This document shows positions 1 to 9,800 of a stretch of 64,000 nt of DNA, piece by piece (within the stretch, counting starts at the first letter, position 1; every line of letters starts with the position of its first letter). The notes beneath the pieces were generated by a model. The model was not told where the DNA came from. It saw nothing but the letters and a program-made list of their open reading frames with translations, and ran no database searches. The translations under genes and the position numbers were made by a program. This DNA comes from Rhodococcus sp. Z13 (GTDB lineage Bacteria > Actinomycetota > Actinomycetes > Mycobacteriales > Mycobacteriaceae), in the NCBI RefSeq assembly GCF_025837095.1, contig NZ_CP107551.1, positions 2,214,352 through 2,278,351 on the forward strand, in the 5' to 3' direction.

Positions 1-211
1 CCACGCCGAAGAGGTGCTTCTCGACGGAAGGGCGCACGAAGGGGCACACGGGTCCGGCGCGACCGAGGTCCGGGTGGGGTTCGACGAGATAGCCACCGAT
101 CCACGCTCGCAGCACCTGCGCGCTCGCTTCGTGTGAGTGGTCGGGGAGGTCTCCGAAGAGGTCCGCCCAGACCGTGCCCGACCGGGGCCCCACATGTCTC
201 TGCATCGACAT
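1..211 (-). CDS. DUF6875-like protein, N-terminal part (runs off the window)
   Basis: The frame is open from an ATG at 211 down to the window edge, giving about 70 residues. An AAGGA ribosome-binding site lies at 219-223, seven bases before the start. The visible part contains a Trp-Ile-Gly-Gly-Tyr stretch and then HPDLGRAGPVCPFV, which I recognise as the conserved proline/cysteine motif of DUF6875 proteins, whose function is unknown. The gene diverges from the NRPS at 3805. Before the IS insertions the two start codons were about 440 bp apart, so they probably shared a control region. The C-terminus is missing, so full length and fold cannot be judged. Confidence 0.6.
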   Translation of the reverse strand, partial: MSMQRHVGPRSGTVWADLFGDLPDHSHEASAQVLRAWIGGYLVEPHPDLGRAGPVCPFVRPSVEKHLFGV

Positions 212-397
212 GTCGGCATCCTTGTTTCCGTGGAGGGAAAGATGGAAACTATTGACGAATCCCCCTGTCGAAGCGATCGGATCGACGCGAGCGGGTAAAG
301 AATCCTTTCAGGAATGTTTTGCTCGTCGATTGGACTTCGAAGTCCTGAATCGAGCATATCCCGGACCGTGGGTTCGCTCCATATCCGAAAACGAACT
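212..397. promoter_or_regulatory. Left half of the interrupted divergent intergenic region
   Basis: These 186 bases lie between the DUF6875-like start codon and the IS1380 insertion point. They are visibly more AT-rich than the coding DNA, as expected of an actinobacterial promoter region, and short frames across them show no actinobacterial codon bias. The other half of the original intergenic region is at 3557-3804. No exact -35/-10 pair can be assigned by eye. Confidence 0.4.
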
Positions 398-463
398 CTA
401 GCCTCAATCTTTCGCGCGGACCGCGTGCCGGCCTGAGCGGTCTCGGATTGGGTGTGGAAACCG

Positions 464-1922
464 GGCTCTTCGCACTTGGTAGGGGCGGGTGTCGATCGAC
501 GCCGTTGCCGTGTCGGTGATTGAAAAAGGGCCCGCGCCCTTGTGAGCTGGGTGTTCTCAGGCATCCAGGACAGCAAGGAACGCGGGCATGCACCACGGTA
601 GTTCATTGCTGCTCGATCTCGACGGCGTCATCGTCGAATCGGTGCAGCGCACGGTCGAGGGCAGCCGGATCGTGCAGATCGCGACGGCCCCACAGTGGGT
701 CGGGGTGTGCCCGCAGTGCGGGCAGAAGTCCACGCGTTCGAAGGGCTGGGTCACCACCAGACCGCGGGACGTGCAGGTCGGACCCGACCGTCCACTGCTG
801 GTGTGGCGGAAACGGAAATGGTTGTGCACCAATAGCGCCTGTGACCGTAAGGTGTTCACCGAGTCGACGCCGGGGGTGCCGTCCCGGGCACGGGTCACGC
901 CACGAGCGAAGGCGCTGCTGGTCGAGGCGGTCCTCGACGGGGACCGGTCGGTCGCCGCGGTCGCGGGCGACTACGGGTGCGCCGGGCACACCGTCCACGG
1001 CCACCTCGTCGTGGTCGCCGACGCCGCCCTGGCCGGCGAACCCGAACCGGTGGTCGTCCTCGGGATCGATGAAACCCGCCGCGGGAAGGCGAAATGGGAA
1101 ACCGATCCGGACACCGGTGTGCGGTCGTGGGTGGACCGGTGGGACACCGGACTGGTCGACCTGACCGGCGATCAAGGGTTGCTGGCGCAGGTCAACGGAC
1201 GCACCTCCGCCGTGGTGATCGACTGGTTCGACGCCCGCGACGAGACGTGGAAGGCACAGATCACCCATGTCGCGATCGACATGTCGACGGTGTACGCAAA
1301 GGCGGTGCGCGAGGCACTGCCGCACGCACAACTGGTGGTGGACCGGTTCCACCTGGTCAAGAAGGCCAACGAGATGGTCGATACCGTCCGGCGCAGGGTC
1401 ACCCAGGCCGAGCGGGGTCGGCGCGGCCGCAAGAGCGATGTCGAATGGATCAATCGACGACGGTTGTTGAGGGCCTCCGAACGCCTGACCAACGAACAAC
1501 GATCGGCCCTGTTCGAGAAGCTGACCTCCGCCGACCCGCACGGGGACATCGCCGCCGCATGGATCGTCAAAGAACTACTGCGCGATGTGTTGCGCTGCAC
1601 CGACCGTGGTGGCCTTCGCCATGAAATCCGGGACAGACTGTACCGGTTCTACACGTTCTGCGCGGCATGCCGGGTCCCGGAGATCGGCAAGCTGGCGACG
1701 ACCATCTCGGCGTGGCAGGAACCGATGATCCTGGCGATCACCACCGGCCTGTCGAATGCGCGCAGTGAAGGCTACAACCGGATCGTCAAGCACGTCGGCC
1801 GCATCGCGTTCGGATTCCGTACCCCGGAGAACCAACGCCGCCGGGTACGCTGGGCCTGCACTCGACGGTCACGTCGGGTCGCACCCAGCCGGCACCAGTA
1901 CCACTGCTAACTGCGAAGAGCC
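464..1922 (+). mobile_element. ISL3-family insertion sequence, inserted inside IS1380 copy 1
   Basis: The element is 1459 bp with terminal inverted repeats beginning GGCTCTTCGCA (464-474, and the complement ending at 1922). A perfect 8-bp direct repeat GGAAACCG flanks it at 456-463 and 1923-1930, the duplication size typical of ISL3. The target lies 54 bp inside one end of the IS1380 element: in copy 2 the same sequence is uninterrupted and has GGAAACCG once. Both the transposase and the ends are intact, so it may still be mobile. Confidence 0.93.
588..1910 (+). CDS. ISL3-family transposase
   Basis: This is a 440-residue protein filling most of the ISL3 element. Near residue 40 it has the family's N-terminal zinc-finger pattern (CPQCGQKS, then CTNSACDRKVF about 40 residues later). 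A helix-turn-helix-like segment follows, and then the DDE domain with LGIDETRRGK and a later VDRFHLVKKANE motif. The C-terminal ARSEGYNRIVKHVGRIAFGF segment is typical of the catalytic glutamate region. The start at 588 was chosen because it is the first ATG that includes the whole zinc finger. Length matches intact family members and no frameshift is seen. Confidence 0.93.
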   Translation: MHHGSSLLLDLDGVIVESVQRTVEGSRIVQIATAPQWVGVCPQCGQKSTRSKGWVTTRPRDVQVGPDRPLLVWRKRKWLCTNSACDRKVFTESTPGVPSRARVTPRAKALLVEAVLDGDRSVAAVAGDYGCAGHTVHGHLVVVADAALAGEPEPVVVLGIDETRRGKAKWETDPDTGVRSWVDRWDTGLVDLTGDQGLLAQVNGRTSAVVIDWFDARDETWKAQITHVAIDMSTVYAKAVREALPHAQLVVDRFHLVKKANEMVDTVRRRVTQAERGRRGRKSDVEWINRRRLLRASERLTNEQRSALFEKLTSADPHGDIAAAWIVKELLRDVLRCTDRGGLRHEIRDRLYRFYTFCAACRVPEIGKLATTISAWQEPMILAITTGLSNARSEGYNRIVKHVGRIAFGFRTPENQRRRVRWACTRRSRRVAPSRHQYHC

Positions 1923-2039
1923 GGAAACCGTGGATCCGGCGTGCATCCACGGTCGACTGCCCGACACGGTCGGGTGGCGTCGGGGTCCACGGCCCCGGAA
2001 ATCGTGTCCTTTCGTCTCGATGAAACTGGTACATGCAGG

Positions 2040-3432
2040 TCACGCAGGCGCAGGTAGCGCTGCGAGCCGGTTCAGGCTGGCCACGAGAAGATCGACATCC
2101 GGAGCTGTCGCAGCCAGTCGCAGACGAACACGGCGGGCATGCCGGGCGATCTTCCCGGCGATCGACAGCAACCGCAGCCGCAGCCGTTTCGGTTCCCACC
2201 GCCGCGCTGGAACCTCGGTCAAGGCGAGCATCTGCATCCACGCGAGCAGCTCGCATGCCAGTTGCACGAGCGCCAACCAGATGCGGTTCTGGTCGAAACC
2301 GTGCAACGGAAGATTCTGCAAGCCGGTGGCTTTCGCTGCCCGGATCCGGTCCTCGCACCGAGCCCGTCGCCGATGCCGCAACTCCAGATCTGGCAGCTGA
2401 CCGCGGCGGGTGTTCGTCACGAACGCGGTCAGGCGTAGGCCGTCGCGGTCGGTGAACCGCAACTGCGCACCGGGGTGTGGGCGCTCCTTCCGGACGATCA
2501 CCCGCATGCCTTTCGGCCAGGTGGACAGGTCGAGTAGGTCGGTGATCTCGGTGATCCAGGCACCGTCGCGGACCTGCCCGTCGGCGTCGTAGGCCGGGGT
2601 CCATGCCTGTTCCGGAACCAGATCGATCGCGTCGGCGTGGGCGTCGGTCAACCCGAATCCGATCGAGTACGATAGGCGACGCTTGGTGAGGTACTCGATC
2701 AGGTGGTGGGTACCGCCGGCGCCGTCGATACGGACCAGTACCTTCTTCCCGACCCGGTATGCCGGGTCGAGCGGCAACTGTGCGAGTGCGTCCTGCACCA
2801 CGGTGATGTGATCGGAGGCGGTGTTCGATCCCGAGTTACCCGGCCGCAGCAGCATCGCGACGGGTTCACCGGTACCGCCGGTGCCGTGGTCGACGAACGC
2901 GCACAACGGATGGAAACCGAACCCTCGCTTGAACGTCGGGGCGGCCTGTTCCTTCTCGGAATGCGCGGTGACCAGGGTGGCATCGATGTCGAGGACCAGC
3001 GGATGCGCTTCGTCGATGGCATGGTCGGGAGCCGATGTGCCGGCAGCGGCCCAGGCGTGGGAGCGGGCGGTGGCGCGGCCGGTCGATCGCGGCCAGTGCG
3101 GTGTCGGTGTCGGCGGCCAACCTGCTGATCAGGCGGGAGACGGTCGGGTCGGAGGCCACCGCACCGAACAGTTCGGGGTGAGCGCGCAGTTGTGCGATGT
3201 CGGCGAGGCAGTCCCCACCGAGTGCGAGGGATACCGCGAGGTCGAGGACGATCTTGCCGGGATCGTGTCGGGTCAACGGCTTTCGATACGGTGCGAGTTC
3301 GGTCGTCAATGCCGTGGCAAGTCCGGTTTTCTCCGCGGTGCGCAGCAGCAGGACGGCTCCGGCATGCGACACGAGGCCGGTTCCGGTGGCTGATGCGGAC
3401 AGGTGGGGATAGGGGGACGTAGACTTGCTCAC
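2040..3432 (-). pseudogene. IS1380-family transposase, frameshifted (copy 1)
   Basis: The protein begins MSKSTSPYPHLSASATG at 3432 and would run about 464 residues to a stop at 2040. The N-terminal frame is coding-like up to ALAAIDR near position 3079 and then derails. The catalytic part, with LDIDATLVTAHSEKE and FKRGFGFHPL, continues in another frame to the C-terminal ASLNRLAALPAPA. One base must be removed or two added near 3078-3079 to restore one frame. Copy 2 has an extra A at the corresponding point and is also out of frame. It is a DDE transposase of the IS1380 (IS4-like) type and probably inactive unless the base call is wrong. Confidence 0.85.
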
Positions 3433-3556
3433 CGGAATGGTGCTCCTCGAACTGGGACTGATTCAACCTTCGCAAGTCGAATTATCCCAGCTCAGAGCAT
3501 CATTCTTCGTGATTGACACGGGTTTCCGCTCAATCGGCATGAATGCCCGAGGCTAG

Positions 3557-3804
3557 GGTTTTGCTGAGAATGTTCCGATTGCCGGGATCAGTCGTCCGGT
3601 GCGGCGACTCCCTGCGGATTCCATTCCGCCCCAAGGCATTGCGGAAGAGCGGTTTCCGAACCTAGGCTGACGCATGTATTCCTGTGGTGATGTCGATCCG
3701 GAATCCGGGAAAGTTGTACGAGCGCGCAATTCTCACCGGCACCGGCCGCGTCGGGGATTCGTGCCGAATACAAGAAAATTCGGCATCTTCGCGAAGGGTC
3801 CGTC
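3557..3804. promoter_or_regulatory. NRPS upstream region with a hairpin before the start codon
   Basis: This is the 248-base right half of the divergent intergenic region, left between the IS1380 insertion and the NRPS start. It contains an inverted repeat at 3763-3784 (GCCGAAT, 8-base loop, ATTCGGC), ending about six bases before the AAGGG ribosome-binding site at 3794-3798. That repeat could be an operator or an RNA hairpin. No gene is seen. Any NRPS promoter or activator site further upstream is now displaced behind the IS. Confidence 0.4.
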
Positions 3805-6800
3805 ATGAGCATTCCCGTCGAATCCGCCGAAACGCCCTCCGCGAGCGTACCCGCCGGCGCATTTCCTCTGAGTCCCGCCCAGTACGGCATCTGGATCGCT
3901 CAGCAACTCCTGCCCGACGTTCCCTTCGTGATCGCCCAGTACGTCGAATTCCACGGCGATCTCGACCCGGACCTGGTGCGCTGGGCCTCGGCGACGGCAG
4001 GACGCGAGTTCGAGACGGTGTTCCTGCGTCTGCTCGAGGTGGACGGGCGACCCTTCCAGCTCGTCGACGAACACGTCGGATTCGACACCGAGGTGCTCGA
4101 CTTCCGTGACGCACCCGATCCGCGCGCAGAAGCCGAGGAATGGCTCCGTCGGGACGTGGAGACACCCGTCGACCTCCTGTCCGACCGGCTGTGCCGGATC
4201 GTCCTCCTCCGGATCGGCGACGCGCACCATCTCGTCTACGTCAAGGCACACCACGTCGCGCTCGACGGCTTCGGGGCCATGATCCTGATCCGTCGCGGCG
4301 CCGAACTGTATTCCCAGGCGCTCGAGAGCCGGGCGACCGACACGCCCGTGCCCCGGGCGAAACCGCCCGCCTCGCTGCGGTCCCTCTACGAGAAGGACCG
4401 GCAGTACCGTGCGTCCCGACGATTCGCCGCAGACCGTGACTACTGGACCGAACGCATCGTCGGCCTCCCCGGTGCGGTCGAGACCACCGACGTTCCTCCC
4501 ACGGCGCGCACGCTCACCGCCGAGACGGAACTGCCGGACACGGTCGGTACCGGACCGGACGGGACCCGCGACGCCTCCGCCGCCGTGGTGCTCGCGGCCG
4601 CCGCCTGCTTCTTCTCACGTCTGTCCGGCCGGCGCGAGGTGGTCGTGAACATCCCGGTCTCCGCCCGCACCACCGCCGAACTGCGCCGCTCCGCCGGGAT
4701 GCTCGTCAACGTCGTTCCCCTGCGGATCCGGGTGGATCCGGACGAATCGGTCGACGATCTCGTCCGCCGCACCCAGGTCGAACTGGTCGGGGCCCTACGT
4801 CATCAGGCCTGTGGCCTCGACGACATCCGCCGCGCCGGTCACGAAGCCGTGTCCAGGTTCTCGGTACCGCTGGTGAACGTCATGCTCTTCGACCAGCAGC
4901 CGAGGGTGGGGGATGTCGCGGGCATCCCGCACGTGCTGTCCCGCGGTCCGGTGGGGGACCGGCTGATCACCGTCCACCGTCGCAGCGCACCCACCGGCAC
5001 CGTCGTCGAGTTCCGGGCGAACCCCAACCGGTACCGGCAGGACGAGATCGACGCACAGTGCGCACGATTCACCGAGATACTCGACGAGTTCACCACTGCG
5101 GACCCGGCGATGCCGCTCGGCTCGATCCATCCGCCGAGTGCCGCGGCGGCCGCGCCGCGCTACGAGGCGACCGCCCTGCTCGAACACTGGGCCACGGTCC
5201 TGGCCGGTGCCCCGACCCCACCCGCGCCCCTCCCCGGCGGGGGTGGGGCCGGGGCACCCGGGTCGTCCCACCGGTGGGCGGAACACACCCGCCGGCTCGA
5301 CACCGATCTGCTCCGCGCCCTCGACACCACCGCCGAACGGTACGGTGCCGACACGTCCACCCTCGTGCACACCGCCGTCGTCGTCCTCCTCGCCCGCACG
5401 ACCGGCGTCGGTGACATCGTCCTCGGATGTACGGTGCCCCCCGCATCCGGCGCGGTGCTGCCGGTGCGGGTCCGCACGCAGCCGCAGCGGACGTTCTCCG
5501 AGCTGCTCACGGACGTCCGCCGGACCGTCGAGGACGCGCTCGCCCACGCGGCCGTGCCCCTCCCGGCTCTGCTCGAGGCGCTGGCCCCCACCCGCGACGG
5601 CTCCCGGGCACCGTTGTTCCGCGTCACGCTCGACCGGGCCGACGACACCGGCCCGGGCGCGGACGACACCGCGCGCGGGGCGGTGGAACTGGGATTGTCC
5701 GTCCCCGATCGGCACAACCCGCTCCGGATCCGGTACGCCTCCGACCGGTACACCGCGACCGAGATCGCGCGGTTCGCGCAACGCTTGGAGACGCTCCTGG
5801 CGGCCGCCGTTGCCGACCCGGCCGCACCCGTCGGCGACCTCGACCTGCTGGGCCCGGCCGAACGGCGGGCCCTCGTCCCCGCGAGCGGACCACCCGCCGA
5901 ACCGGTGCGGCTGCTGCCCGACATCCTCGGCGACGCCGTGGCACGTGCCCCCGAGGCCGATGCCCTCTCGTGCGGCACCACCCGGCTGTCCTACCGGGAA
6001 CTCGACGAACGGTCGAACCGGCTCGCCCGCCTGCTCGTCGACCTCGGTGCCGGACCGGACCGGACCGTCGCGATCGGTATGTCGCGGTCCGTCGACTCGG
6101 TGCTCTCGACCTGGGCCGTCGCCAAGACCGGCGCCGCCTTCGTACCGATCGACCCCACCTACCCGCGCGAGCGGATCGACTTCATGCTGCGCGACTGCGG
6201 GGCCGTGCTCGGCCTGACCACCCGGGCGGAACGACTGCAACTCCCCGATGCGGTGCCGTGGACGGTGCTCGACGACCCCGACGGGACCGCAGCACGGGCA
6301 CATCACCCCTCCGGCCCCGTGACCTCCGCGGACCGGCGGGCGACCCTGCACCCCGACCACGCGGCCTATCTCATCTACACCTCGGGTTCGACGGGGCGCC
6401 CGAAAGGCGTCGTGGTCACGCACCGGGGCCTGGCGAACCTGGTCGCCTGGATCCGCACACTGGCCGACACCGACGCCCGGGTCTGGCACGGCGCCTCCCC
6501 GAGCTTCGACCTGGCGGTCCTCGAGCTGCTCACGGCCGTCGGCGCAGCGGGCCACCTGGTGGTCGGGCCACCACACCTGTCCGGAACCGAACTCGCCGAG
6601 GCCATGCACGCCGAGCGGATCACCCATCTGTGCATCCCGCCGGGGGTGCTCGCCACCCTCGATCCCGACAGCCTGGAGGACCTCTCCGTCGTCGTCGGAG
6701 GAGAGGCCTGCCCGCCGCGGCTGGTGCAGCGATGGGCCCCGGGCCGCCGCATGATCAACGGCTACGGCCCCAGCGAGACCACCGTGCAGATGAGCGCGGC

Positions 6801-9800
6801 CGATCTCGTCCCCGGCGAGCCCCCCGCCCTCGGTGGACCCGGACCCGGGTTCCGCGCCGTGGTCCTCGATGCGCGGTTGCAGCCGGTGCCGATCGGAGTG
6901 GCAGGCGAACTCCATCCGTCCGGTCCGGGACTCGCCCGCGGCTACCACCACCGGCCCGGGCTCACCGCCACCCGGTTCGTCGCCGATCCGTTCGGCGCCC
7001 CCGGATCCCGGATGTACCGCACCGGCGACCTCGTGTACTGGACCTCCGGGGAGGACGCGGGACCGGACGAACCGTCCGCACTTCGCCTGTCCTATATCGG
7101 TCGGGTGGACCTGCAGGTGAAACTGCGCGGCCACCGCATCGAGCTCGGTGAGGTGGAAGCGGCGTTGCTGAACCGGCCCGACATCGCACAGGCCGCAGCG
7201 GTGATCCGGAACGACACCGGAACCGAGCAGCTGGTGGCCTACGTGGTGCCGGAGGACGGGCGGACTCCGGACGCCTCCGCGCTGAAGGCCGCGCTCGCGG
7301 ACCGGCTGCCCGAGTTCATGGTGCCCGCCGTGGTGGCGCCCCTGCGGGCGATGCCGCTCACCGCGAACGGAAAGGTCGACCGGGCTGCCCTGCCCGCGCC
7401 CGACCGCCGCGCCGCGAGACGCCGGGCACCCCGGACACCCGTGGAACGGGCCCTCGTCGACGCCTTCGCCGACGTGCTGCACCGCTGCCCGGACGAGCTG
7501 GGTATCGACGACAACTTCTTCGCCCTCGGCGGCGACTCGATCATGGCGATCCAGCTGGCGGCGCGCGCGAAGGCCGCCGGACTGGTGTTCACCCCGCGGG
7601 ACGTCTTCGACCACGAGACCGTCGCCGCGCTCGCCCGGGTCGCCGCGGACGGCCCGGCCACCGCGAGACCGGAGGAACCACCCGGGGGTGGAGTCGGCGA
7701 GGTTCCGCTCACCCCGATCCTGCAAGGGCTGCTCACCGGCGAGCGGTGCTTCCCCCGCTGCCACCGGTCCGTGCTCGTGCCGCTGCCCGACGGCATCCGG
7801 CCGGAGAACCTGACCGCCGCCCTGCAGACGGTGCTGGACCGGCACGACATGCTCCGCGCCCGCCTGTCCCGTGAAGCGGACCGCTGGTGTCTCGAGACCC
7901 GACCGGCCGGGGCCGTCCCCGCGGCCATGATCCTGCGGCACCGGCAGGTCGAAGCCGTCTCCGGGCCGGGCTTCGATGCGCTCGCCGACACCGAACTCGA
8001 CGCCGCGACCGGGCGGCTGGACCCCATGGCCGGGGTGATGCTGCAGGCCGTCCACTTCGACACCGGCGCATCCTCCCGGCTCCTGCTCGTCGCCCACCGG
8101 ACGGTGACGGACGTGGCCTCCTGGCGGATCCTGCTCACGGAGCTGGTCACGGCGGCAACCCGCCTCGACCACGGCCACGAACCCGACCTGGCGCCGGTCG
8201 GCACATCCGTGCGCGGCTGGGCCCACGGTCTCCTCGACGAGGCTCGACGCGGCACCCGCCGCGGTGAACTCGGGTTCTGGCAGGCGATGGCGGCCGGCCC
8301 GGATCCGCTGCTCGGCAGCCGACCGCTCGACCCGGCCGTCGACACCGGCGCGACGCTCGACACCGTCACCGTCGAACTGCCCGCTTCCGCCACTGCGCCG
8401 CTGCTCACCGCCCTGCCGGCGGCCTTCCACTGCGGGATGCTCGACGGGCTGCTGGCCGCCCTGGCCGCGGCCGTCACGGCCTGGCGCGCTCGGCGCGGTA
8501 CCGACCTCCCACAGGTGACGCTGAGCCTGGCACGACCCGCGCGGGAGGAACAGGCGGTACCGGGCGCGGACCTGTCCCGCACGGTCGGCTGGTTCACCAC
8601 CACCCATCCGGTGCGCCTCGACCTCGCCGGCGTCGACCCGCGCGCGGTCGCCGAGGGCTCCGCCGCGGCCGGGCGTGCCGTCAAGGCCGTCAAGGAGAAC
8701 CTCCGGGCGATCCCCGACCACGGGATCGGCTACGGCATCCTCCGTTACCTCGACGACGAGACGCGAGCAGCACTCGAACCCCTGCCGGCCCCGCAGATCG
8801 TCTTCGACTGTCCGGGCCGGATCACGAACCCGGGGCCGGACACCGGGCTCGGCGCCGTGCCGGAACCCGGCCTCGAGTTCGGGGGCGGACTCGATCCGGA
8901 ACAACCGGCACCGGCAGTGCTCTCGATCGACGCCGGGATCGTCGACGGCTCCGACGGACCCCGGCTGCGCGCCGGCTTCGCCTACGCCACCGGCGTACTC
9001 GAGCGCGAGCACGTCACCGAACTCGCGGAGCTCTGGTGTGACATGCTCACCGGCCTCGCTCGTCACACCACCACGCCGGGCGCGGGAGGCCGCACACCCT
9101 CGGACCTGCCGCTGGTCCGCCTGAGTCAGGAGCGGATCGAGGAACTGGAACAGCGTCACCCCGATCTCCAGGACGTGTGGCCGCTGACCCCGTTACAGGC
9201 CGGATTCTTGTTCCACGCCGTACAGACCGAATCGGTCGATGCCTACACCGTGCAGATGATCCTGCATCTCGGCGGGACGGTCGACTCCGCACGGCTGCGG
9301 CGCAGTACCGCCGCGCTGGTGGCTCGGCACCCCAACCTGCGGGTGAACTTCGTCATGGACGCCTCCTCACCCCCCGTGCAGGTGGTGCACACGCAGGTGG
9401 ACGTCCCGATCCGCGAACTGGATGTGAGCGAGGCGGACACGGCGACCCGGGCGGCCACCCTCGCCCGGGTCCGGGACGAGGACCGCACACGACGATTCGA
9501 CCCGGGACGCGGTCCGCTGATGCGGTTGAGCCTGGTGCGGATGGGCCCGGACGACGTGCGGGTGGTGTTCACCAACCACCACATCCTGCTCGACGGTTGG
9601 TCCACCCCGTTGCTGCTGAAGGAACTGCTCGCGCTCTACGTCACCGACGGGGTCACCACCGCACTCCCGCCGGTGCCGCCCTACCGGGACTACCTGGACT
9701 GGCTGACCCGGCAGGACACCGACGCCGCCCGCGCCGCGTGGGCACGTCGTCTCGGCGGTCTCGATCGCCCCACGCTCGTCGCACCGGCGGCCCTACGGGC

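Larger units (their letters stand above)
402..3552 (-). mobile_element. IS1380-family insertion sequence, copy 1, carrying a nested ISL3 element
   Basis: The ends are defined by comparison with the inverted second copy at 44331-46015: identity starts and stops exactly at these bases. The element is flanked by a 4-bp direct repeat CTAG (398-401 and 3553-3556), the target-duplication length of the IS1380 family. Both ends begin CCTC and the terminal repeats are imperfect beyond that. Without the nested element and its 8-bp duplication the copy is 1684 bp, one base shorter than copy 2. Its transposase is on the minus strand and frameshifted. It separates the DUF6875-like gene from the NRPS. Confidence 0.9.

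Noticed and set aside
2-136. A short + strand frame ending at 136
   Set aside because: The minus frame has a ribosome-binding site and the DUF6875-like motif. The plus frame has neither.
4795-9159. A 1454-residue open frame on the minus strand opposite the NRPS
   Set aside because: It has no start context or domains and lies exactly opposite conserved NRPS motifs. Long antisense frames are expected in DNA this GC-rich.
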